A stretch of DNA of 64,000 bases from assembly GCA_036873135.1 (NCBI GenBank), contig JAPTYO010000015.1, forward strand, positions 2,316,839 through 2,380,838, given 5' to 3'. The notes beneath the pieces were generated by a model, which was not told the origin of the DNA, made no database searches, and saw only the letters and a list, made by a program, of their open reading frames with translations. Positions within the stretch are counted from its first letter, which is position 1. Every line of letters starts with the position of its first letter. Source of the stretch: Clarkia xantiana subsp. parviflora. Taxonomy: Eukaryota > Streptophyta > Magnoliopsida > Myrtales > Onagraceae. Below are positions 11,129 to 20,694 of the stretch, one piece after another. Position numbers and translations under genes: made by a program.

Positions 11129-11738
11129 TGTAAACACTCGATTTTGACCCGGACGTAACGACGTTACACATGATACGTCAAATTCCGGACGCGTCAAGCC
11201 ACAAAGTCTCCAAAAATGCTCAAGGGCACATTAGGGAAATTATTATAAAATATATTTTAAATTATTTCGACTATATTTAATATTTTTGGAATATTTAAAA
11301 ATATATATATATAATAATTAGTTTTTTATTTTTAGAAATTTATCTGTAAGATATTTATCTCCAGATATTATTTTTTATTCAAAAAAATAATTATCTGTAA
11401 AGATAAATATCCTTAGGAATATTCTCTAGAATAATTATCTATTAGCAATTTTTTTATTTAGATTTTATTTGTAATCTAGGCTAGGTTTTAACTATAAATA
11501 GGGGTCTATGTTTACATTGTAAAACACACAGAAAAACACAAGAACAAGCAATAATACATTATTTCTCGGGGTCTGCGCGATTTTCGTCCTCTAGTGCTCA
11601 GAAAAGTTTTTTTTTTTTTTTTCCGCAGCACTCCCCCCGCCGGTGCTGCCCAAGTCCACCGGTGGCCGGACCACCATCCGTCCACCACGTCGCCGGCCAG
11701 CCCCACCGTCGACCACCACCCACCGGCGACCGCGTGCT

Positions 11739-11792
<54 letters not shown>

Positions 11793-12128
11793 CTCAGCCA
11801 GATTCAGTCGACCGGCCCTTCTCCGGTGATCAACCGTTTCCGCGTCGGAGCTCCGCCCACGACCTCCAGTCCCGCCGCCCGAAGCCCAGCCAGCTCCGCC
11901 CTCTGCAGCTGCGCCGCCTGAAGACCCCACCACTCTAGCTCTGAGCTCCGACGACATCCCGCTCCCTACGGCTCTGACCAGCTTCCCTCATGACCACCTC
12001 GCCGCCGTTCCATCTCCGCTGGTGACCGTCGACCGCGCTGCCATCCGTGACCCGAGCCCTTCCCTCGCCGTGGACATCGTCCGCCCCTGTGACCTTCTCC
12101 TGTAATCCCGTTGTTTCCTTTTTTTTCT

Positions 12129-12170
<42 letters not shown>

Positions 12171-12596
12171 CAAAGTTTAATTAAGTAATTCAAATATGAT
12201 TAGATTAATTTTATTAAGTAAATGTTTGTTAGCCTAAAATTATGTATGTAAGCTAGGTTTTGATTTAAGTGTGTTAGTAAATTTCATTTTTATTTTAGAT
12301 TTCATGTAGTCGTAAACTACAGACTAGTTTATAGTCTTGGAATTACTTAATTAAATCTTGGTATTGTTTAATTTTGAATAATATATTTTCTTAAAATTGG
12401 CAAATAGGTAAATTGAGTACCGACAGGACGTACTTAAAAAAATTACACTTTTTAATTCGTAATAGAGCCCCCGAAGTCGAATTTCTGATCGTATACCGAT
12501 TTAATACCTAGTTAGCCTTAATTAACTAGTGGCGACTCTTTCAAAATCTCACGTTTTTAAACGTAATTAGCCTTAGGTCATATTTTATGTCCGACA
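11129..12596 (+). repeat. 5' LTR of G
   Basis: 1468 bp. TATA box TATAAATA at 11493-11500. Contains poly-T (about 11607-11622), (CT)n at about 11741-11790 and (TTA)n at about 12134-12170. The GC-rich leader between the two microsatellites gives accidental frames on both strands. A second TGGCGACTCT, identical to the PBS core, lies at 12530-12539. Confidence 0.95.
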
Positions 12597-12599
12597 ATT

Positions 12600-12617
12600 T
12601 GGCGACTCTGCTGGGGA
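12600..12617 (+). other. Primer-binding site of G (tRNA-Arg type)
   Basis: TGGCGACTCTGCTGGGGA starts three bases after the LTR end. Ogre retrotransposons are known for nearly this PBS. Confidence 0.8.
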
Positions 12618-13298
12618 AGTTTTAGAGGGTTCGAGCTCAGTATGTTTACTTTTTGCCATGTTTGAGTTTTGTAATTTTAATTTTAATTTTATTTTAATTT
12701 TACTGATCTAACTTGTTTTTTGTGATTTCAGGTGTGGAGTTAATTTTATTGATGACTGACTATTTTTCTTTGTTGTATATGTATTACTTAAATTCGCACA
12801 CACTAACTAAAACCCAGGGCGACTAGGAACCTCCGAGGTTTAGTACGGTACGACCGGAGCGGCTGGGCCGCCGGTACGGCTCGGAAAAACTCTACTCGCT
12901 TGTGAAGGTCTTATGATCCTTATGATGGGGTGAGGAAACCACCTTGTCGGGAACCTATCAGTGGAACCTACCTTGTAGAGCAAAGCCACACATTTTTTTA
13001 ACCCCCCCTAAAATGATATGTTTTTTTTTTGTTGTAAATGTTATCATACGACTGTTTGTATAGCTTTTATTTCTCATGCATTCATGTCATTGCATTTTTT
13101 TTAAAAAAAAAATCTTACCTAAATTTTCGTTCTAAATATGCGTTTTATGCGCATTATTTAAAAAAAAAAAACATCCAGGTAAGTTGTAACTCAAGATTAG
13201 CGCATCTTTCATACATTATTTTCAAAAACTATTTTCCTGAGAAATTTAACTCCCTTTTAGCTATTAGAGCTTCTAATTTTAAAATGCATTTTGTATAC
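12618..13298 (+). other. G internal leader and start of an AT-rich degenerate repeat
   Basis: No gene is seen. From about 13070 onward there are loosely repeated units with TGCATT or GCGCATTATTT, a poly-A run and a TTACCT or AGGTAAGTTGTAA box; these continue after A at 24572. Confidence 0.6.
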
Positions 13299-13618
13299 TG
13301 ATGGGTCCGACTACAGCCGTCAGGCCCTTTAACGGCGAGGAAACGGCAAACAGGCCTACCAGGCCCAGAGTAAAGGTCAAGATGACCTAGGAGGAGGGTC
13401 CCGATGAAGGGAGTCCCGACGAAGCAAGGTCCCGACAGAGTCGGTCCCGACAGTGGAGCTGGAAGCTCCCGATGAGAAGCCTTTAAGTAGGCCCCGATGA
13501 TGAATCCCTGAGGATGATAGGCCCTGTCACTATGACGAGGGGCCCCGAGCGGTGACACAACGACATAACTCTGGAGTCCCCGATGGGAGTCGGGACTCGT
13601 TATCAGAGGAAAAAGCCA

Positions 13619-13738
13619 AGATATGCGGGGCGTGGCCGAGATACGCGGAACGTGGTTAAGATACACGGAGCGTGACCGAGATACGCGGGGCATGGCTAAG
13701 ATACGCGAGATCATGTACGAGATATACGGGATACGGGC
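13619..13738 (+). repeat. 20-bp U3 tandem units, possible enhancer array
   Basis: Six units of the form ATACGCGGNNCRTGGYYRAG in exact 20-bp phase (the fifth is 21 bp). The 3' LTR of A has lost three; A2 has all six. Related units occur in the LTRs of B (about 41499-41620). Confidence 0.85.
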
Positions 13739-13784
13739 TAACCACCCCTTACGGTTCGCCAGGTACCTGAGGCATCTCTTTGCC

Positions 13785-13791
13785 TATAAAA
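13785..13791 (+). promoter_or_regulatory. TATA box of A 5' LTR
   Basis: CCTATAAAAGGG context. It would start element RNA near 13815, placing the conserved hairpin some 60-70 nt into the transcript. Confidence 0.8.
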
Positions 13792-13878
13792 GGGCAGGAG
13801 GTTACCTCAGATCATTTACGTTGAGTTGAATACACTTTGATATCTGTTACTTGCCAGTCAGACGAAGTACTCATTTAA

Positions 13879-13928
13879 GCATCGAAGAGGGATTCTGGGT
13901 CACCGCCCGGTCTATCCCCTCTTGCAGG
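13879..13928 (+). promoter_or_regulatory. Conserved LTR two-stem RNA motif, 5' LTR of A
   Basis: GCATCGAAGAGGG, inner stem CUGGGU-CACC-GCCCGG, then CCCCTCTTGCAGG. The outer stem AAGAGGGAU/AUCCCCUCUU pairs with one bulged C. The 3' LTR copy at 24450-24499 reads GGAGAGGG, replacing A-U by G-U pairing. Confidence 0.65.
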
Positions 13929-13996
13929 ATTGCGTGGAGCAAAGGAGCTAGGATTGCCGTCAAGATCCGTACCGGAGTTCCATCGTGATCCAACAT

Positions 13997-14013
13997 TGGC
14001 GCCGTCTGTGGGA
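13997..14013 (+). other. Primer-binding site of A
   Basis: TGGCGCCGTCTGTGGGA begins one base after the LTR. The first nine or ten bases fit a tRNA-Asp-like 3' end. Confidence 0.8.
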
Positions 14014-14031
14014 ATCAAACAAAAAGCTGAT

Positions 14032-16380
14032 ATGTCTTCTACTCGATCGATGGCGGCTGGCAAGAACAGAAGGAGACAATCCGGTGGTTCCCGTCACCCT
14101 GCTGCAACGAATCTGAATTCAGTACCAGAACAAGAGGAAAACCAGAACCACCCTCCGGCTGAGCTCTCCCAGACAGGAGGGCACAATGGATCGCATCCCG
14201 AAGATGTTGCCCCTCAGCACCAGGACAACAGGGGGCAGGAGGCTCCCCCAGCTGCAGATTTGACGAAGGCCGTGGCAGAGGCCATGCCCATGTTTCTGGC
14301 GGCTGTAGAGGCTCTTTTGGATAGAAGAGAGGCTGCGAGGAGGCAGGAGGAGATGCCCCCGTTGGAGGAAGCGACCCTGCCGACAGAGGGTCGGAACGCA
14401 CAGGAAGCCCCGCCCCAAGGCCAGGACAGAGGCAGGGCAACTGGTCAGCCGGAAAGGTTCGTGGTTGATGGGCCAGGACCAATACAGCACAGGACCATTC
14501 CCCTGAATGGTCCCGTCACTCCCGACCAGGTGGTAAAGATCGTGAACATCTGTATGGGAGAACAGAAGCCGCTGGTGTCGGAACTGAGGGATCGATCCAC
14601 TCATCCCTTCGTCCCCCGACTCATTGACACCTTAGCCCCGCCTGGGCTAGGCATCCCCACGATAAAGGAGTATGATGGCGAAGGAGATCCAGTTCGCCAC
14701 GTCCAGAAGCACCTAATGGCGTGTCTGGGAAGAGCCCCAAGTGAAGACATAGTGTGTACGTTGTTCCCGAACACACTGGGAGAAAGGGCCTTGACTTGGT
14801 TCTTTAGTCTGCCCCCAGGCTGCATCACTTGCTGGGCAGACATGCACGACCGATTCATTCAACAGTACCAGGGTCGGAGGCGGTTATTGAAGAGCGTGAG
14901 GTCCTTGACCCAGGTGGTGCAGAGGCCCGACGAATCACTGGCTCATTATTACCAGCGGTACACAGCCAGCGTAGCAGAGATAGATGAAGAAATCTCGGAG
15001 GGCGAAACCATCCGCACCTTCATTCGGAACCTGACAGCCCCCTATGGCTCCGACTTGATGCACAGCGTGGCTGAGAAGGCTGTGTGGAATATGGAGGCAT
15101 TGCAGAAGAGGGTGAAGCGGCAGATCGATGTCCAGGAGTCAAAGATAGCCGCGGGAGAACTAGAACCCCCAAAGTCGAACAAGGGGAAGCAGTCGAGTAA
15201 ACCTTTCGACGATCGTAAGTCAAAGGGTAAACCCGACAGTGGCAAGAATCGAGGTCGTCCGGATCGGAGGGATGACAGACGTTCTTCAAGGAAGGATAAG
15301 CGGGAGGATTTTGACATTCCTCTCAACTGCTCCATGGCGGAAGTACTGACAGTCATGGAACGACAAGGTATCTCCAGGTCCCCCCCGAAGAAAGATGGAG
15401 AATTCCTGGGGTCCCGCACAGATCGCTATTGTCGATTTCACCGCGCAAATGGCCACGACACCAATCACTGTCGGGAGCTGAAGAAAGAGATTGAAAAGCT
15501 GATCCAGAAGGGGAAGCTTAAGGAGTTTGTCGGGGATAAGCGGTGCCGATCCCGCTCTCGGTCCCGATCGCGGTCCCGTTCCCGATCCCGCGATCGGTCC
15601 CCGAAAAAGAAGAGAACCGATCCAGAGTCATCCGGTGCTCGCAAAGAGAGACGAGTCATCAACGTGATTCATGGAGGATTTGCTGCTGGAGGTGATACCT
15701 TATCCGCCCGAGAGGTTTACGCCTCTAGGATCCCTACGGCAGTGGTGTTGGGTAAGAGGTCCCGATCCTGGACCTTGAAAGAAGAGATGGTGATCTCCTT
15801 CTCGTCGGAGGACCTCGTAGGCGTGGAGACCCCGCATGACGATGCCTTAGTGGTAACCTTGGATGTAGACGGGTTCGAAATGAAGAGAATTCTAATCGAC
15901 GGAGGGAGCTCCTCCGACATCCTATTCATGGACGCGCTGGAGGCTATGGGGAAGACGAAGAAAGATCTAAAGGAGGCAAACTTCCCGATGGTCGGGTTCT
16001 CTGGCTCAACCTCCTACCCGCTAGGAGTAATTACCTTACCAGTGGAGTTTGGTAGCGGGTGGAAATCAGAAAGGAGGAACGTGGAGTTTGTCGTGGTTGA
16101 TTCCCCAGGGACCTACAATGCGATTATCGGGAGAACCACCATTAATCCTCTGATGGCGGTTGCCTCGACTGTGCACCAGAAGATGAAGTTCCCGACCGAC
16201 CACGGAGTCGGAGAGGTCAAGGGCGACCAAGTGGCTTCCCGAAAATGCTATGTTAATGCCACCCGGAGGAGGAGGCGAGAGGCCATGACTATCCTCCAGA
16301 CAGACACAGATCCCAGAGAAGAGTTTGGGCGTCCCGCCCCCGTAGAAGATCTGAAAGAAGTCGAGATCGATGGACCCTAG
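14032..16380 (+). CDS. gag: Gag-protease polyprotein of element A
   Basis: 782 aa from ATG 14032, the first ATG after the LTR and PBS; the same frame runs open upstream into the LTR but that part would not be in gag. Gag domain around residues 200-330 (EYDGEGDPVRHVQ near 213; WFFSLPPG), a long charged linker (360-460), CCHC-like knuckle CRFHRANGHDTNHC at 467-480, an RS dipeptide run (about 504-523), then aspartic protease with catalytic I-D-G-G-S-S (Asp near 623) and GFSGSTSYPLG and IIGRTT downstream. Gag builds the particle and protease cuts the polyprotein. The frame stops at TAG 16378-16380; pol follows in the same frame with no gap, and the sister element B has a sense codon (CGA) there, so the stop is probably a mutation. 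Confidence 0.93.
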   Translation: MSSTRSMAAGKNRRRQSGGSRHPAATNLNSVPEQEENQNHPPAELSQTGGHNGSHPEDVAPQHQDNRGQEAPPAADLTKAVAEAMPMFLAAVEALLDRREAARRQEEMPPLEEATLPTEGRNAQEAPPQGQDRGRATGQPERFVVDGPGPIQHRTIPLNGPVTPDQVVKIVNICMGEQKPLVSELRDRSTHPFVPRLIDTLAPPGLGIPTIKEYDGEGDPVRHVQKHLMACLGRAPSEDIVCTLFPNTLGERALTWFFSLPPGCITCWADMHDRFIQQYQGRRRLLKSVRSLTQVVQRPDESLAHYYQRYTASVAEIDEEISEGETIRTFIRNLTAPYGSDLMHSVAEKAVWNMEALQKRVKRQIDVQESKIAAGELEPPKSNKGKQSSKPFDDRKSKGKPDSGKNRGRPDRRDDRRSSRKDKREDFDIPLNCSMAEVLTVMERQGISRSPPKKDGEFLGSRTDRYCRFHRANGHDTNHCRELKKEIEKLIQKGKLKEFVGDKRCRSRSRSRSRSRSRSRDRSPKKKRTDPESSGARKERRVINVIHGGFAAGGDTLSAREVYASRIPTAVVLGKRSRSWTLKEEMVISFSSEDLVGVETPHDDALVVTLDVDGFEMKRILIDGGSSSDILFMDALEAMGKTKKDLKEANFPMVGFSGSTSYPLGVITLPVEFGSGWKSERRNVEFVVVDSPGTYNAIIGRTTINPLMAVASTVHQKMKFPTDHGVGEVKGDQVASRKCYVNATRRRRREAMTILQTDTDPREEFGRPAPVEDLKEVEIDGP

Positions 16381-19300
16381 AGGAAGGTGAAAATCGGGTC
16401 TGCTCTAACTGAGGAGACAGCCCAAAAATTGGTGGAGCTGCTGAAAGAGTTCAAAGAGCTGTTTGCCTGGTCCCCCAGCGATATGCCAGGAATCAGCCCC
16501 GACGTGATCGTGCACGAGCTGAAGATAGACCCCGCGATCAAGCCTATCACGCAGAAAAGGCGTCCGATGGGCACGGATAAGAAGATCGCGATCCAGCAGG
16601 AGGTGGGCAGGTTGCTCGATGCTGGGTTCATTAAAGAACTCCGATTCCAGACTTGGGTGGCCAACCCCGTTCTGGTGAAGAAGACTAATGGGAAGTGGCG
16701 AATGTGCGTGGACTTCCGCGACTTGAACAAGGCTTGTCCAAAGGATTGCTATGCACTCCCGAGGATTGACCAGCTGGTGGATGCCACATCGGGACATGAG
16801 CTGTTAAGTTTCATGGATGCGTATTCAGGCTACAACCAGATCAAGATGGCCAAAGAAGACGCCCCCCACACAGCGTTCTATGCAGACAGCGACATCTATC
16901 ACTATGATGTCATGCCTTTCGGATTGATCAATGCCGGGGCAACCTACCAGCGGATGGTGAATAAGCTATTTGGAGATATGCTGGGGGAAACCATGGAAGC
17001 CTACGTGGATGATATGCTGGTGAAGTCCCGACAAGCCGAGGATCACGTGCACAACCTTACCATGGCGTTTGAGCGGATGAGGCTCCATCAAGTTCGCTTG
17101 AACCCGACGAAATGCGCCTTCGGAGTCCACTCAGGGAAATTTTTGGGCTTCATGGTGAGCCAAAGAGGAATTGAAGTGAACCCCGAGAAGCTGAGGGCAA
17201 TTGAGGAGATGCAGTCTCCGATAAACCATCGGGAGGTGCAAGTACTGAATGGCCGACTAGCTGCAATGAACCGCTTCTTGTCCAAAGCCAGCGACCGATC
17301 AATGCCATTTTTTGAAGTCTTGAGGGCCAACAAAAAATTCGAATGGACCGCCAAATGTGAAGAAGCGTTCCAAGCACTAAAGCAGCACCTTCGCACACTC
17401 CCGCCGCTGGCGAAACCGGTTCCAGGCGAGCTGCTCTTCCTTTATTTGGCTGTTTCTGAATTTGCCATTAGCTCTGTGTTAGTAAAGATTGTCGAGGGTA
17501 ATCAAGTCCCCGTCTATTATGTAAGCAAGGCATTTGCCAAATCTGAATTGAACTACCCTGTCGTTGAGAAGTACCTCTTTGCGTTGATTATTACTGCTCG
17601 GAAGCTAAGGCCATATTTCCACGAACACGAGATCACTGTGCTAACGAACCAGCCTTTGAAGCATTTTTTGAACCGACCGGATGCGTCGGGGAGATTAGTG
17701 AAATGGGCGGTAGAGCTTAGCGAATTTTGCATACACTTCGCTCCGAGGACAGCCATTAAGGGCCAGGCATTAGCAGATTTCATAGCAGAGTCTACAGCCC
17801 TCGATCTGGAAGAAGCGGGCCCTATAGAGGGGGCAACCATGGAGGTCCCGACAGAAGAACAACCAGAGAGGGCAGAGCAATCAGAACAGCCAAACAAGGA
17901 AAATACTTGGGAGATGTACACGGATGGCTCCGCGAGTTCAGACGGGTCAGGAGCGGGTTTTTTGTTGATACCGCCGGTTGAAGGTGAACCGCTCCGATAT
18001 GCTTTGGCTTTAACATTCAAGGCCACAAACAACGAAGCAGAGTACGAAGCTCTTATCACGGGCCTAAAAATCGCTAAAGGCACTGGAATCGATCACTTGA
18101 GAGTGAAGTGCGACGCGGCGTTAATCGTGAACCAGGTTCAAGGGCGATACGAAGCAAGGAGTCCAATAATGAAAAAGTATCTGCGAGAGGTACAAGCCTT
18201 GAAAGAGAGCTTCAAAAGCTTCGATATCGAGGCTATCCCGAGGGAGGAGAACGTAGAGGCAGACGCCTTGAGCAAATTTGCCCTGGGGGCACCTTTGGAA
18301 GAAAATCGGAAGGTGCACTTCTTGGAGAAGGTGATCTTATCAAACATCGACCCAACACAGGTGTGCACCATTGAGACAAGATCGGAGGAAGATCCCACCT
18401 GGATGACCCCGATAGTCGCGTATCTGACTACGGGGGCAGTCCCCGAGGATAAGGTAGCAGCAGACAGGATATGTCGGATCGCGTCTAATTATGTGATGTT
18501 GGACAATCAGCTGTACAAGAAGGGCTGGTTCTCGACTCCGTACCTGAAGTGTGTAGCAGAACCCGACACCAATCGAATCCTGAAGGAAATGCATGAGGGG
18601 GTCGCGGCTTGTCACGAAGGGGCCCGATCCATTTTGAGGAAGGTGTTGAACTTAGGCTACTATTGGCCCACGATGAACAAAGAAGCAACGGCGTTGGTCC
18701 GATCATGTGACGCTTGCCAGAGGTACGCCCCGAGTATCACGGCTCCGGCCGCCAACCTGACATCCATCAAGAGCGCTTGGCCCTTCGCGCAGTGGGGCAT
18801 CGACTTGGTGGGTCCTCTTCCACAAGCACAAGGACAATGTAAGTATTTACTTGTAGCTATCGATTATTTTTCGAAATGGATAGAGGCGAAGGCGTTGGCC
18901 AGAACAACGGGGAACCAGATCGTCAAGTTCCCCCAAACCCACATCGTGTCCAGATACGGGATTCCTAAGGTGGTGATCAGCGACAATGGCCCACCGTTTA
19001 ACGGCTCTCAGGTGAGGGAGTATCTGGAAGAATTGAACATCGAGCATCAGACCGCCTCCGTACGCCATGCTCAGACTAATGGCCAGGTGGAGTCAGCCAA
19101 CAAAATCGTGATGGATGGCCTGAAGAAGAGGGTCTACGCCTTGAAGGGCAAATGGCTGAACGAACTGGAAAATGTACTTTGGGCTGTTAGAACGACACCC
19201 AAACGATCAACAGGGGAGACTCCGTTTGGCCTTGTATATGGCACGGAAGCTGTCGCGCCCCTGTGGAGGTAGCTGTGGCGTCCCATCGGATGAGATATTA

Positions 19301-19633
19301 TGAGCCCCTAACAATGAAGTGAGACGTCTGGACTTGGACCTACTCGAAGAGAAAAGGCGGGAAGCCGATGAAGTCCAAGCTCGAATGCGCTTAGCGACGG
19401 CCAGATACTACAATCGGCGAGTGAAGTCCCGACAATTCTTTGTCGGGGAGCTGGTTTGGCGTCGCAACGAGTTCACCCTTTTGGATCGAGTCAACAAGAT
19501 GTCACCAAAATGGGAAGGACCTTATAAGGTCGTGGGGATGCCAGCTCCGAACGCATACAAGTTGGAAGACCTCGATGGCAGAACATTAAAGCATTCTTTC
19601 AGTGGCGAACACTTGAAGAAACACCATGCTTGA
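16381..19633 (+). pseudogene. pol: RT-RNase H-integrase of element A, frameshifted in the integrase C-terminus
   Basis: The open block 16387-19272 starts right after the gag stop, in the same frame. RT shows DVIVHELKIDPAIKPI, FRDLNKACPKDCY, FGLINAGATYQR and the catalytic YVDD at 17002. RNase H shows MYTDGSAS (Asp at 17923) and NNEAEYEALI. Integrase shows the HHCC finger (H...CHEGARS...CDACQR) and D,D35E residues at 18802, 18982 and 19090 (GIDLVGP, SDNGPPF, VESANK). Near 19256-19262 extra C bases shift the frame to a stop at 19272; a 4-nt loss near 19309 shifts it again; the tail (RRLDLDLL to SGEHLKKHHA) is open at 19319-19633. The protein reverse-transcribes and inserts the element; with the upstream stop and two shifts it is dead. 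Confidence 0.94.
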
Positions 19634-20600
19634 AGAAAATCGCCTTAAGTGGTGCCCGATAAAGTCGCCTTAAGTGGTGCTCGATAAAATCGCCTTAAGT
19701 GGTGTATGCTATTTATCGTTTAATTCAATGTAAGCCAATCTTATGCCATCAATAAATAAAGAGGTTGCTTCCAAATAAGAGTTATCCTTAGATTTATGCT
19801 AAGTGTAAAAGTCGCCTTCAGGGGTGCACGATGAAAGTCGCCTTCAGTGGTGCACGATGAAAGTCGCCTTCGGTGGTGCACGATGAAAGTCGCCTTCAGT
19901 GGTGCACAATACTTAGATTTATTCTAAGTATCCAAAAGTCGCCTTCAGTGGTGCACGATGAAAGTCGCCTTCAGTGGTGCACGATGAAAGTCGCCTTCAG
20001 TGGTGCACGATGAAAGTCGCCTTCAGAGGTGCACAATATTTAGATTTATTCTAAGTATCCAAAAGTCGCCTTCAGTGGTGCACGATGAAAGTCGCCTTTA
20101 GTGGTGCACGATGGAAGTCGCCTTCAGTGGTGCGCGATGCAAGTCGCCTTCAGTGGTGCACGACGAAAGCCGCCCTAAGTGGTGCACAATACTTAGATTT
20201 ATTCTAAGTATCCAAAAGTCGCCTTCAGTGGTGCACGATGAAAGTCGCCTTCAGTGGTGCACGATGAAAGTCGCCTTAAGTGGTGCACAATACTTAGATT
20301 TATTCTAAGTATCCAAAAGTCGTCTTAAGTGATGCGTGGGATTGAGTCGCCTTAAGTGGTGTACGATCTTTAGGTTTATCCTAAGTAACGATTAAGTCGT
20401 CTTAAATGACGCACTCGATATTAAGTCGCCTTAAGTGGTGCAAGTTATTAAATCGTCGGGAAGGACGTATGAAAAATTCTTAAGTATCGAAGTTTCGACT
20501 GATAAGAACTAAGTCGTCTTAAGTGACGCACTCGATGCTAAGTCGCCTTAGGTGGTGCAGGTTGTTAAAATCGTCGGGAAAGACGGAAGACAACAGAAGA
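19634..20600 (+). repeat. Minisatellite between pol and antisense gene in A
   Basis: Units of 26 bp, GTCGCCTTCAGTGGTGCACGATGAAA, with a second module (ACTTAGATTTATTCTAAGTATCCAAA) inserted at regular steps, and more degenerate GTCGYCTTAAGTGRTGC units at the end. It starts directly behind the pol stop. No coding role is seen. B has a different array at the same place. Confidence 0.93.
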
Positions 20601-20694
20601 TCGAAATTAAAGGAGTCTAATATTGATAAAGGGCTCAAAGGCCCGACGACGACACAAGAGAAGAAAATACAAGGACTCTGAAAGATAAAAGTAT

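Larger units (their letters stand above)
13299..13995 (+). repeat. 5' LTR of A
   Basis: 697 bp, TGATGGGTCC to CCAACA. Six 20-bp units at about 13619-13738 in U3. TATAAAA at 13785-13791. R/U5 hairpin at 13879-13928. Confidence 0.96.

Noticed and set aside
11594..12193. Frames with poly-Ser/Leu, Arg-Glu and poly-Asn/Ile runs in the LTR of G
   Set aside because: They come from (CT)n and (TTA)n microsatellites in the LTR.
15020..15662. Minus-strand frames opposite the gag of A
   Set aside because: Antisense of coding sequence; the RDRERDRDR part is simply the reverse of the Arg-Ser run.
16378..16387. Programmed readthrough between gag and pol as a family trait
   Set aside because: B has a sense codon at this place and its own TAG at a different place, so the stops look like separate mutations. 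The question is kept only as a low-interest finding.
19634..20600. CRISPR-like array
   Set aside because: Units are directly tandem with no unique spacers, in a plant retrotransposon, and no cas genes are present.
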